From Amaranthus tricolor (taxonomy: Eukaryota > Streptophyta > Magnoliopsida > Caryophyllales > Amaranthaceae): a stretch of DNA of 64,000 nt. The stretch lies in contig NC_080047.1 of assembly GCF_026212465.1 (NCBI RefSeq), positions 37,260,674 to 37,324,673 on the forward strand, read 5' to 3'. Made by a program: the position numbers and the translations under genes. The notes under the pieces were generated by a model. The model made no database searches, was not told where the DNA came from, and saw only the letters and a list, made by a program, of their open reading frames with translations. This document shows, in pieces, positions 48,661 through 61,814 of the stretch (the stretch's first letter is position 1; the number at the start of each line of letters is the position of its first letter).

Positions 48661-48963
48661 ACTTTAGTTTCAAGTTGTAACCGTTATAAGATGTCCATAC
48701 TCCACTCTCCCACCACCTCTCTAGACTCTACTCACTCTCCTCTCTATCCTACAAACAAACAAAAAGCCCACACCCTAATCTATCCCTACCCTTTTTAATA
48801 TTCCCAGCTTCATCAATCCTTCCCTCCCTCTCTTGCATTGAACTTTCACACATTACACCTCCTCTTACAATGTGACCTTCATTTCCTCTCCAACCCCCCT
48901 TTAATGATCTAATAATCATTCTCAATCAACCCCCTCTCAGATTCCTCTCACCATCATTCATCA
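48661..48963 (+). promoter_or_regulatory. promoter/5' leader of the BKI1-like gene
   Basis: A C/T-rich stretch (48690-48960: CTCTCCCACCACC, CCTTCCCTCCCTCTC) typical of plant pyrimidine-rich core promoters and leaders. No clear TATA box except TTTTTAATATTCC near 48792. Confidence 0.5.
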
Positions 48964-50040
48964 ATGGGTAAAAGAACTGATTCTACATCAATCAGATCAA
49001 AAACCCTCCCATCATCCCCAACCCATTCCCTCTCTTCCTCCTCATCTTCTTCAGATTTTGAATTTCGAATCTCCATTTCTCCCCGTAAATCCTCCGCCGC
49101 TCTTTGTCCCGCCGACGAGCTTTTCTACAAAGGTCAGCTTCTTCCTCTTCACCGATCTCCTCGTATTTCAATGGTGCGTACTCTTTTATTAGCTTCCTCT
49201 TCTACTTCCTCTGCTTCAGATACTAATACCACCGCATCTCGTGATTCTTCTTCTTCGAACGATTCGACTTCTTCTTCTTTTGCCGCCGATCTTTCTCTTC
49301 TTGCTCCTGGTGATCCGATCCCTTTCTGTGATTCCTCCCGCCCTAGCTCTGTTACTGAAGATAAGAATCATATTAAGGATCAAAACAAGAAAACGACGTC
49401 GTATTTGTCTTCTTCCAAGTATTTTTCTCTATCTAGATTCTCTAATGTGTTTAAAAAGGATAATACCCATAAAACAAATGATGGGAATGGGATTGGGTCT
49501 TCCTCTGTTAAGAAAATGAGTAATTCTGCTAAGGAAGTTATAAGAAAGTATTTGAAAAAAGTTAAACCGTTTTACGAAAAGCTTTCGGTTTCATCCAAAT
49601 CAAATCAAAATCCTGCCGAAAAGAGGAAGGAAATTAGAGCTGTTTTATTGAGCAGACAAGAAAGTAAAGTAGGAGGAGAGGGAAGTGAGTTGACTCAGTC
49701 ATTTTCAGGGAATTTGAAGAGTTCTAAAATGATTGGTAGAAATTATGCAGCGAGTTGTCCTTGTTCGATGCGGTCATCACCGAGTCATTCAGGGGTGTTG
49801 ACTCGAGCTGGGTTACCGATGCGGGTCGGGTTAGGGAGTAATGGTAACGGGTCGTGTTCGTCTGAGACATCTACTATGGAAGAGTTACAGAATGCTATTC
49901 AAGGAGCAATTGCTCATTGTAAGAATTCTATGGTTCAAAATAGTAGTTCAAGTTTTTCTAATAATAGTAGTGTTACTGTTAGTAGCAGCGCTAATAATGG
50001 CAAGAACATCAAAGGAAAGGGTTTGTTATTAGACATATGA
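48964..50040 (+). CDS. BKI1: BKI1-like BRI1 kinase inhibitor (MAKR family), intronless
   Basis: Single exon, 358 residues. The Ser-rich N-terminus leads to ADELFYKGQLLPLH (residues 50-63), the conserved N-terminal box of BKI1/MAKR proteins. A basic, Tyr-containing stretch (AKEVIRKYLKKVKPFYEKLS, 189-208) is in the place of the membrane-targeting Lys/Arg motif whose Tyr is phosphorylated by BRI1 to release BKI1. Near the C-terminus MEELQNAIQGAIAHCKNS (305-322) is the receptor-interacting motif. In Arabidopsis BKI1 sits at the plasma membrane, blocks BRI1-BAK1 pairing and dissociates on brassinosteroid perception. Length and motif order fit BKI1. Homopolymeric Ser runs make this copy somewhat longer. 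The start is the first ATG after a pyrimidine-rich leader. Confidence 0.9.
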   Translation: MGKRTDSTSIRSKTLPSSPTHSLSSSSSSSDFEFRISISPRKSSAALCPADELFYKGQLLPLHRSPRISMVRTLLLASSSTSSASDTNTTASRDSSSSNDSTSSSFAADLSLLAPGDPIPFCDSSRPSSVTEDKNHIKDQNKKTTSYLSSSKYFSLSRFSNVFKKDNTHKTNDGNGIGSSSVKKMSNSAKEVIRKYLKKVKPFYEKLSVSSKSNQNPAEKRKEIRAVLLSRQESKVGGEGSELTQSFSGNLKSSKMIGRNYAASCPCSMRSSPSHSGVLTRAGLPMRVGLGSNGNGSCSSETSTMEELQNAIQGAIAHCKNSMVQNSSSSFSNNSSVTVSSSANNGKNIKGKGLLLDI

Positions 50041-50945
50041 TTATTGATTAGCTATTCTAGTCAGAGATCGTTTTTTATCGTGTCAAATTCAAAATAAACG
50101 GCTTATGTAGTAAAGTTGTGTTAGTTGAGTCGTTCAATCCATATATGAGTAGCATTTTATAATAAGACGATCTCATACAATAATTAATATTAGAAATAAT
50201 AAATATGTTCAAGAGCGTGGGGCAAATTTCACTTAAAGTCAAATCATTTCTTCAAGGGTCTCGTTAGTAGTAATAGTAACATAAAAGTCTTATATAAACT
50301 TAGTATTTTTCAATCTAAAAATAATAAGTATTTTTCAATAATTAAATATCAAGAAAAAATAACTTTTATTATTAAAAATAATATAGATCAAATTTATTTT
50401 AAAGATTTTATGGTAGTTAATGAGAGTATTAATTAGTGTTGATAGTGTTAACGTGAGGGGCCATGTTGGGGTTGGGAGTTTAAGATCTGGGTTTGACTGT
50501 CTGACGAGTAAATTAATGATAGAGATATTTAACAGTTTAGAGTTTTAAGAATGATAGAGAAAGATGAGGCATGTGACTTCTGAAAGGTGATGTTTGGTTG
50601 GTACTAAGTTAATATACTTCATTTGTTGTTTATGGTGGAAACTTTTATTGTTTGGATTTTTCTCTCTTTTTACTTGTGTGTACTTAAATGTTCATCATGT
50701 GCACTTCCTTGTTATTTGTATTTTGGATTTTACTTGCTTTTTACTATTTCATCGTATACCTTCATTTCATTTTGATATCATTTGCTTAGTTTTGAATTTT
50801 TATCATAAATTAGTTATCATGGTGGCAATTTATTTTTTTATTTTATTTAATATGATGTAAGTGTAGTTAATGTTCTCGTTTACTTTGATTATTTTAATCA
50901 TCATTGAATTGTACGACAACTTATTGTAAGTGTAAATTAAAATTG
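50041..50945. other. 3' flank of the BKI1-like gene
   Basis: The first few hundred bases are likely 3' UTR. A relic of the GACGATCTCATAC-type repeat lies near 50163. No other gene. Confidence 0.4.
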
Positions 50946-50949
50946 AATT

Positions 50950-51840
50950 TCTTTTATTACATTAAAACATATAGAGATTTAGCGATGATATATGACGTCA
51001 CCCTTTAAACGCTAAATCATTTGGACATTAATCTATTATCGCGTCGCTACATAAGTAGACGCTAAATAGAATCCAAGGCCAGCCCGTCGCCAAAATGGGT
51101 AACGACATTGGCGACCGCCCCAAGGGCATTACCCTTTTTCTTCTGTAGGTGGCAACCATCTAAGTTGTCACCTTGTCTATTTGATGTCGTCACCATAAAA
51201 TATTGGCAATGGTGACCACTGGTGTCTTCGCCACAACTATCGCCTGTTTTTCGATTATTTTATTTCTTGTCTATTGTTTTTTATTTTAATATATTATTTA
51301 ATGTTTATAATTTCAAATGTAAAATAATTATTTTATCATATTCGTATAAAACAAAAAACATATAAATCAAAATAAATAAAATGACATATAACGAAAATAT
51401 AAAATATATAAAATGACAAATTGTTTTATACATTGTACAATTAAGTGTTTTGAAAACTAGGGAGGAAGTTGTTGTGCAAAATGCGATTGCATAAATGTTA
51501 GAATATTAAGTCTTTCACGCTCAATCGCCTGCATTGTATTGACATGATTATCCGCCACAATTTGATTCCAATCTCTTTCAAGATCCACTCTTATTTGATT
51601 ATTAGCTTAGTTTTGCTTTTTTTCAAAGGACGCAAATCTTGATTGGATGAGTGCGAAAATTTTTGACTACACTTGCAATGCTTGTGGGGATGAATAAGAG
51701 GATGAGCCATACGGATGCTAGATTTGGCAGGCAGAACCACTCCAAAGACCTCTTTCCTCTTTTGTTTTTTTGATGCTTGATCCAACATCAACATTAAATT
51801 TAAATAAAATTTATTGTTGGATGGTTGTTTAAATTGCACA
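50950..51840 (-). pseudogene. CACTA element remnant with C-terminal end of a Ptta/En-Spm-type ORF
   Basis: The segment 50965-51250 is GC-richer and full of GCGAC/GTCGCC and GGCGACC words, typical of CACTA subterminal repeats. On the minus strand, from about 51605 down to 51460, there is an open stretch (RVDLERDWNQIVADNHVN, TMQAIERERL, FMQSHFAQQLPP then TAG), the style of the second CACTA protein's C-terminus. Further upstream (51839-51591) another frame holds Lys-rich sequence, so the gene is frameshifted. No clear CACTA end remains. Confidence 0.55.
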
Positions 51841-54820
51841 ATACTCCTTCAATCAAAAAAATAAACAAAATATAAATTTAATCAAATTCGATTCTATATC
51901 TTTAAACTTGATCAATTCGGTTTATGTCTTTGAACTAACCTCTTAAACTAAGACACAATTAATACAATATCTCGACAATATATTAGCATGTATCTGTGCG
52001 CAATCTTGTAATCAGTTTCATCCAAAATTCTTACTTTACCTTTCCATGATATCCAATCGGATAAGTAGAAATCAACACAACACCAAATCTAACATTGTTG
52101 TAACTTTCATCATCATTTCAAAGGAAGATCTCTGATATTGCATTGGACATGTGTCTCAAATTGGTGGGAAACAAAATGCGATGCTTCCTCAGTTAAATAA
52201 GCATTACATATTGAGGCTTTATTGTGGGCTTTGTTTTTCACATTTAGTTTCAAAGAATTTTTTAGAATGAGGATATAATAGTGGCATGTTTGCAGAATTA
52301 AGCATTTCAAAGAACTATTTAGAATAAGGGTTTAGATCTTCGTCGACATGTACCGATGGTTCAACATATACGGGTACATGATCGGACTATGCAAGAAGAA
52401 ATTAAGCATTTCAAGGTTTTTTAATTTTTTTTATACATGACCCGAATCACAAATCTAATTTGCCATGCAAGCCTACAAATAATACAATAAGAATCACATT
52501 AAACAGAAACAACTACATCATGCTCCTCCACTGTAAAATCTCACTCAATTACAATAGAAGAATTGTAACAACGTGAACGTACCCAAATCATGAGTTCCTT
52601 TAGTTCCAAGTAAATGATGAAAAACATTTCAATGTTATAACAATGTAACAGTGTGAACCTATTCATAGCATTCTAATTTTTACCATTTAATATGTCTCAT
52701 TTTTATTTTTGATCATAACTCATATTTTTAAAATTTTCATCTATTCATGTAGTTTAAATTTTCTTCTGTTCAACTTATATTTTTATTTCATTCAATTATT
52801 TATCCAACAGAACTTTTTACCACTTTTTATTTACTTTTCTTGACTTTGATTCCATTTGTATTCAAGTCTATTTTTTTTTTTACAATAATATAGGAGTACA
52901 TCTATTGAATAAAGAGTTGATTTATTCATTGGCGGACTACCCACTAGATTCGACCGATTCGGGTTGAAAGTGAGAGGATTTGAACAATATTTTTATATAA
53001 AAATTTTAAATTTGTACGACTAAAAACCCGTCCTCCTGCTTAATTTTGGACATACAAATTTTATTTTTTTTTTAATTTTAAAAATGTAGAAGATATAATA
53101 CTAAATGCCTACGCTCTAAGTCCATTTTTGTATTACTTTGAAAGTTTAATAGTTTGAAATTTTTAGGTTTTACTTTTAACTTTGAAATACAAAGCTAAAC
53201 TCTTAGACATTACTTAGTACTTTAGTAGCTGTATTTCAAATTTTAGACAATGTATTGAATTATTTTCATTAATATTAAGACTTAAAGCTAGACTTTGTAT
53301 TGTGGTTTTATTTCTTATGTAAAATGTTTGTTTGGATTTTTTAAATTGTATTTTCTATTTTTTATATTTATTATATCCAATTACCCGCGGGTTCAGCCCA
53401 CTAAGTAAAAGAGTAGCTGCAAAAAAATTAGCTACATGGTGGTGTGCTAATTTTTTAAAAAATAAGTCAGCAAACAAATTTTTATAAGCATATCCCGTCT
53501 TGGAATTAGTGTGTAAAAATCTTTCCTATTAGAATTAGTAGAAAATACGAATCGTACCATTTCTAAATCCTTACAATAATTTAGGGGCTACCCATATTCC
53601 TATTAGATTGTTGATAATGAATGATTTAAGTTTAGCAAGCAAATTAGGACTGATCTAAACTTAACTAATGAAGTTTAGTAGTTTGGAAGAGAAAGATTAA
53701 GTGTATTTTTATCACTGGTCATGAGAGATTAATCACAGGGTGATGTAACTTTGTGTTGAGTTTTTTTGGCAATTATTATTTAGAGGACTTTGTTTAACAA
53801 AATAACAGTTCTTTCTTAATTAGATACAATTCTAAGAAATGAAATCAAAATATTTTTAACATTAAACAAACAATTTTGTTGAATTCCTAAGAATTTAATA
53901 TAAAATAAATTCAATAAACTAGACCTTTCTATGGAAATCTACTTCTTATGCCCCATTTAATGTGGTGTAATTTTTATCTCTTATTTGATTGAATTTTTCA
54001 TTTTATTACATGTTTATTTTATTTATTATGTCGACCCCACCTCTAGGCGGGATTAATTGGAATGATAATGTTGATTTTCCCGCTACTCCTCTTGTCCCTA
54101 TGAGTTTACCAACATTTATATGTCGGTCTGTTTAATTCGTTTATTTTGCAATATTTTATTTTTGGTCATGTCTACATCACTGTTTTTAAATAATATCCAC
54201 ACTTTTTTTTCATTTTATCCTACGTAAATTATATTCGCACAATTTAATTGTCAGCACTATTTTCCAAATTAATTTGAATGGATAAATTAAACAATAAAAA
54301 TGTAGCAAAATAAATCAAATATAAGATAGTTTTATGCTTTTCTTTTTTCTGAAGGTATCTAAAAAAATTACTACTTTTAGTTTCCTTGTAACAATAACAT
54401 TTGACATAAAGTTTACAAATCAATAAAATTATTTAAATTGTGTAAATGAGAATTTAAGAACAACCTGAAAGTGACAATTTTACTAAAAAGAATAATATGA
54501 AAATTTTAAGTATAGAGAAAGTAAAACTAAACCTACACCAGTACAGAAATGTGCATGGCATAAATAAACACAATTCTTAAACATCGTCATCCTTTTTATT
54601 TTCTCGCCACCCCTATTTTAGTGAATTGACGATATTGCTCCTGGACTTAAAATTTCTTATATATACTCCAACCTCACTAAACAACACCTTTATCACTCTA
54701 AAAACACTAAATTAAAACATAAAATTTGTGGAGTAAAAGCTAAGGAATTCAAAACGCAAGCAATAATTCGAGGTAATTTTTAATCGAATTTAATTAAATA
54801 ATATTTTTTTAAAAAGGGGG
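51841..54820. other. intergenic, no gene recognised
   Basis: AT-rich DNA. Some of 51841-52400 may still belong to the CACTA remnant (minus-strand short open frames), but nothing is recognisable. 52400-54820 shows no coding potential or clear repeat ends. Confidence 0.4.
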
Positions 54821-54823
54821 AGA

Positions 54824-54826
<3 letters not shown>

Positions 54827-54878
<52 letters not shown>

Positions 54879-54973
54879 TATTATTATTATAATAATTATT
54901 ATTGTTGATTTTTTTTGTATTTTTTTAAAATATTATTTTTATTATTATTATCATTATTATTATTATTATTATT
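54827..54973. repeat. (TTA)n microsatellite, left flank of the fold-back element
   Basis: ATT/TTA repeats interrupted by a short unique stretch at 54895-54935. The same repeat resumes at 56285 on the other side of the element, so the element probably inserted into a (TTA)n tract. Confidence 0.85.
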
Positions 54974-56284
<1,311 letters not shown>

Positions 56285-56351
<67 letters not shown>

Positions 56352-56395
56352 TTATTTTGTTTTTAAAAAATGTTTTGTAATATTATTTTTGTTAT

Positions 56396-56465
<70 letters not shown>

Positions 56466-56601
56466 TTAGAAAAATAATTACAATAATAATAATAATAATT
56501 AATATTTTTTTTTAAATTATATTTATTGATAATGATTAGTTTAATATTGTTTTTGTTAATGGTAATTGTTGTTTATGTTAATAAATTATGTTTGTTAATA
56601 A

Positions 56602-56660
<59 letters not shown>
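56285..56660. repeat. (TTA)n microsatellites, right flank
   Basis: Three blocks of TTA repeats (56284-56350, 56402-56465, 56606-56660) separated by short AT-rich unique segments. Confidence 0.9.
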
Positions 56661-57010
56661 CATATTTTTTTTGAAAATAAATTATAATGATAATAATAAT
56701 TAAATTTTAATAATAATTATTAGCTAATATAATATTTTAATTAAATGTTTATTAGTTTATATTGTTAAATGTTAATTAAATTAATGGTTTGTCATTCGGA
56801 AATTAATATGTTAATTAATTATTGTCTTTTTTTCATGTAGTTCATATAACGTAACGTTTTATTATTTTAATTTATTATTAATAGTTAATTAAATTATCAA
56901 AATTGTAGTAAATGGCTGCACTAATGGAAAAAACCATATTTGCTGCGCTGCTGCGGTTTTACAAAAAAGCAGCATAAAATTATTTCTTGAAAAAAAAAAA
57001 ATTAAATATA

Positions 57011-57196
57011 TCTGCGGTTTCCCCGTTGCCAACAGCAATTAATCGAACTTGCACAAGCATATGCTGCGGTTTTCCCATTGCCCGTAGCAATTAATTGAAG
57101 ATTCACTGTATATGCTGCGGTTTTCCCATTGCCCGCAGCAATTAATTGAAGATTCACTGTATATGTTGCGGTTGTTCTTAGCTCGCAGCAAATAAG
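57011..57196. repeat. CACTA subterminal repeats, 51 bp period
   Basis: About 3.5 units starting near 57011, 57062, 57113 and 57164. Each has TGCTGCGGTTTTCCCATTG and CCCGCAGCAATTAATTG; TGCTGCGG and CCGCAGCA are inverted, so each unit can fold. These are expected binding sites for the element's proteins. Confidence 0.9.
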
Positions 57197-58183
57197 CATT
57201 AAAAAATCCCGCCTTTTAACGTTATACCCTTAAACCCACACGAAGAATTTTCATAAAACACTCGAAAACGGTTGCTACTTTTTCATAGAACATCTTCTTC
57301 TTCACGCTGCTACGTACTGTGTTCTTCTTCAAGTTCCATTGTCTTCTTCAAGTGTCATTGTCTTCTTCAATTTCGCATACTGTCTTCTTGTTCAACCCAC
57401 GCACACACTGCTATTGTCTTATTCTTCAAGTTCCTTCTTCTTGTTCAAGTTCTTTAAACCCACACGAAAAACCCACGAACATTTCAAAATAAACCCACCA
57501 TTTTCGTTCCTTTTCTTCTTCTTTAACATTTAAAACCCACCATTGTTGCTTCCTTCAAAAACCCACGAAATAAGGGGTTATTCTTGTTCTTCGTCAAGGT
57601 ATTATTTTTTCAAGCTTAAATTTAAGTTCTTCAAATTTCATTATGTTTTGGGGAATTAGTTTATTTTATACTAATTTTGATTTTGTTTTTCATTGTAGGT
57701 TGCATAATCAAATTTAAAAACAACATTATCATATCTATTTACCAAGGTATATATTGTATATTTGAATGTGAATAATTTACTTGTGTATGTACTTGTATAT
57801 ATGAATGTGAATAATTTTGATTAAATAGGATTTTTAGGGTAGATTGAATGTGAATAATTTAGTAATGTATGTAGTTGTATATTTGAATGTGAATAATTTA
57901 CTTATGTATGTAGTTGTATATTATTAGTTTCTTAATTATTTTGATTTATGTGTATTTGGTTAAAGAAAAATGGTTTTTTTTGGTTATGTATGTTTTGTAA
58001 TTAAAATATACATAATTTGAATACTTTGAATAATATAAAGGTTATATAGGGTTAAATAGGGTTAATTTTAGTTAATTAATTTTGTTTCATGCCAAGTTTT
58101 ATTAATTTTGTTTCATGGGATAAGTATATATGTTAAAAGTTGTTATTAATTTTGTTTTGAATTAATTAATCACACTAATTAGG
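57197..58183 (+). other. leader region of the CACTA element
   Basis: Contains a TTCTTCTTCAAG-rich pyrimidine stretch (57290-57450), likely a transcribed leader, and probable non-coding intron DNA (57600-58180) with a repeated phrase TGAATGTGAATAATTT. No protein seen. Confidence 0.5.
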
Positions 58184-61100
58184 ATGACAAAAGATCGTTC
58201 TTGGATGTATAGAAGCATTGAATCGTCATAATTTATTGATGACGTATTAGAATTTTGTAGTATTGCAGTTGAACATCAAGTTAGGACGGGGAGTTGTTTT
58301 TTATTGCCCATGTGTCACCTGTGGCAATGTATCAAAGGTAGATAGTATTGATATCCTTAGGGAGCACATACTTCGACTTGGGTTTAGGCCTCAATATCAT
58401 GTATGGGTTTGTCATGGTGAGGAGGGAGTTTACAAAGAAAAAAGTGTTGTTGAGGACGTCAATAATGTGGCTGATGTAAATGAGGATGTAGTAGATCATG
58501 TTGATGGGTATGAGACAGATGAAGAGAATGTTGATAAGGATGTGGATCGTGTTGATGAGATGATGGAGGGAGTCGAGGATGAGTTAGGAAAACGTCCTCG
58601 TGTTTTTGACTTGTTGGCAGAGGCTTCTCAAAAGCCTTTGTACCCTGGATGTACAAAGTTCACCAAAATAACAGCAGTGTTGACAATTTTCAACATTAAT
58701 TCAAAGTTCAATTGGAGTGACGCTAGTTTCACAATGTTATTAGAAGCGTTAGGTGAGATGCTTCTTGAGGGAAATGAACTTCCAAAGTCGACATCTTATG
58801 CCAAAAAGCTCATGTGTCCTTTTGGCTTAGAGTACCAGAAGATTCATGTATGTCTGAATGATTGTGTATTGTATCGGAATGAAAACAAGAACTTAGAAGA
58901 GTGTCCTAGGTGTGGGTTATCGCGCTACAAGCGTAAAGGAGCTCGAGATGCTAAAGGGCCCTCGGCTAAGGTATTGTGGTATCTTCCAATAATACCTAGA
59001 TTCAAGAGCTTGTTTTCTATAAAGAAAGATGCGTTAATTTGAGGTGGCATGCAGATAGGGTGAAGAAAGGTCACTTGCTCACACATCCATTTGATTCTCC
59101 GGAGTGGAAGAGTATTGATAGGTTGCATAAGACTTTTGGGGATGAGGTTCGTAATTTAAGGCTCGGACTGTGTACGGGTGGAATGAACCCATTCGACAAT
59201 CTTAGTTCTCAACATAATACTTGGCCGGTACTGTTAATGATCTATAATATGCCACCTTGGTTGTGTATGAAGAGTAAGTACATTATACTTTCGCTTCTTA
59301 TCTCGGGTCCTGAACAACCTGGCAATGACATAGATGTATATCTTGCACCTATCGTTGAAGATTTGAGAAAGATGTGGGATGAAGGCGTTTTCGTGTTTGA
59401 TGCATATGCTAATGAGGAGTCCACCTTGCGTGCAATGCTTTTATGTACCGTTAATGGTTTTTCGGCATATGGAAACTTCTCGGGGTATAAGAACAAAGGG
59501 AAGAAAGCATGCCCAATATGTATCGATGACATGGAATCCATTTGGATTCCTAAGTGCAAACACGTATTCATGCACCATCGAAAGTTCCTCCCACGAGATC
59601 ACCGATATCGTAATAAGAAGAAGATGTTCAACGGGGAGGTTGAGGACCGTGTAGCTCGTCGACCGTTGACCGGTTATGAGGTTTATAAACAGGTTAAGGG
59701 AGTTCAGACTGTATTTGGTAGAACAGGGCAAGTGCAAGGGGGTGAAGACCTATTATGGGAAAAAGAATCAATCTTTTGGAAGCTTCCATATTGGAGAGAT
59801 CTACAGGTTAGGCATTGTCTTGACGTTATGCATATAGAGAAAAATGTATGCGATGCCATACTCGGGACTCTCATGAACATTCTAGGTAAAACAAAGGATG
59901 TTAAGGCCGTGCGAGATTGGTTTGAATGTAAGGGTCTTCGTCCGAAGTTATGGGCACATGTTAAGGTGAGTAAGAAAAGAAATAAAGCTGATGAAGTTGG
60001 TGGCAGTAACAAGGGAAAGGGCGGTAAGAAGAAGATGAGTAATGACAAAGTTATTTTCCTCCAGCTTGCTACACATTTTCCACAGCAGAGAAGCGGGCAT
60101 TTTGTGAGTCTTTGTATGGCATTAATGTTCCGTCTGGGTACTCATCCAACATGAAGAGATTTGTGGCCCTAAATGGTGAGTTGAAGTTCAGAAGCATGAA
60201 ATCTCACGATTGCCATGTAATGATGTAAATGTTCTTACCAATCGCAATCTGTGGAATACTGCCAAAACATGTGAGATATGCTATTACCGAGCTATGTTCG
60301 TTCTTCAACACAATTTGTAGTAAAGTTCTTGAACCCTTTAAACTTGATGCTCTTCAAGTTGACGTGATTGTAACTTTATGCAAGTTTGAGATGTATTTTC
60401 CACCTTCTTTCTTTGACATAGTGGTTCATCTTATTGTCCATCTCATTCGTGAGATCAAGCTTTTGGGTCCAGTTTTTTTAAGGTGGTGTTATCCCTTTGA
60501 AACACACATGGGTGATTTACAAAACAAGGTGAGAAATCCAGCACAACCCGTGGAGAGTATGATTCAAGGCACTGTGAGAGATGAGATTAGTAACTTTATA
60601 GCCGAGTATTTGGCCATGGCAAAGCCTATTGGACTTCCCACCTCTCGATATGAAGGAAGGCTTGAGGGAAAATGAATAATTGGCTCCAAATCAATCACAC
60701 CTCCTCGAGACAGTCTTCTACAAGCATACTTGTATGTGTTGCATCATATTCCTGAAGTTCATCCTTTTTTGAGTGAGCATTTAGATATATTGCGCGCAAA
60801 ATATCCTTGTACATGGGATAGGGGATTGATGCAGTTGCATAACAAGACGTTTATTGATTGGTTTCATAATCGAGTAATAAGTGACGAACTCAAGGGTGTA
60901 TCTGAAATTGTTAAGTGGTTAGCTTTTGGTCCTCGTGAAGATGTCAACAAATATGAGGGTTACGATGTCAATGGCTTCACAGTTTGGACTGAGGGTCAAG
61001 ATAAGAAGTCATCTTATCTACAGAATAGTGGGGTTTCTATTTTGGCGTCATCTACATTTTACGCGAGTGCCAAGGATCAAGCGTCGATTGATGCTACATT

Positions 61101-61508
61101 GGTTCCTATGGGCGGGTACATGAAATATGGGAGCTTGACTACTCTACTTTCACTATTGGTCTTTTCAAATGTAAGTGGGTAGATAATAATCGACGATGCA
61201 TAAAAAATGATGACCCTTGTGGATTCACTCTTGTAGACTTAGCTCGTTTGCATGATAGTGAGGAGCCATTCATACTAGCCACACACGCCAAGCAAGTATT
61301 CTACATTGTAGACCCGTCTGATAAAAAATGGTCTATTGTTTTACCGGAAAAAAGAAGTATCCTTGGTATAGGTGATGTTGAGGATGAGGAAGAATATGAA
61401 GCTTTTGAAGACTCCCCGCCCTTTATCAATCCAAAATCAGTGGATCAAGATGATGTAGATGTTGGTTATATGCGTGTAGATCACACGGAAGGAATATATT
61501 TGAATTAA
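58184..61508 (+). pseudogene. CACTA TNP2-type transposase, multiply disrupted
   Basis: The order of domains is intact. The transposase-associated zinc domain (MTKDRSWMY start; YCPCVTCGN) is followed by the tnp2 catalytic region (WPVLLMIYNMPPWLC; LLISGPEQPGNDIDVYLAP; YANEESTLRAMLL; YGNFSGY; KHVFMHHRKFLP; RHCLDVMHIEKNVCDAILGTL). Next come a DUF4218-like part (LPIAICGILPKHVR; FFNTICSKVL) and a DUF4216-like part (WELDYSTFTIGLFKCKW; AKQVFYIVDPSDKKWSIVL). Stops interrupt at 58229, 60226 and 60673, and frames shift near 58280, 59035, 60060 and 61128. Such a protein would cut CACTA ends. With at least seven lesions this copy cannot encode it in one piece, yet the residues are well preserved, so decay is recent. 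Confidence 0.9.
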
Positions 61509-61814
61509 GTGATTCACAAGGTATGAATTTTAAGGTTCTTTAAGCTTTTTTGGCATTTTCGCGCATAAAGTTGCTCAAACTTAGTTTGTTTTGCATGAAA
61601 CTTTGCACACAACACTATTTGGTATATATTACTGTGTTGAATTAGTTAGAATTTTAAATCAGTCATATTCTTAATATTACTTGGTAAGTTGCGATTTTAA
61701 GGTTTTTAAAGCTTTTTTGGCACTTTCGCACACAACACTATTTTGTTAAAATTGAATTTACGTTCCTATGTTCTAATATATCTCTATTCGTACTCTTTCA
61801 GGTACTGATATACA

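Noticed and set aside
58456..58656. Minus-strand His/Pro-rich open frame within the CACTA transposase
   Set aside because: Antisense shadow of the acidic Asp/Val-rich linker of the TNP2 pseudogene.
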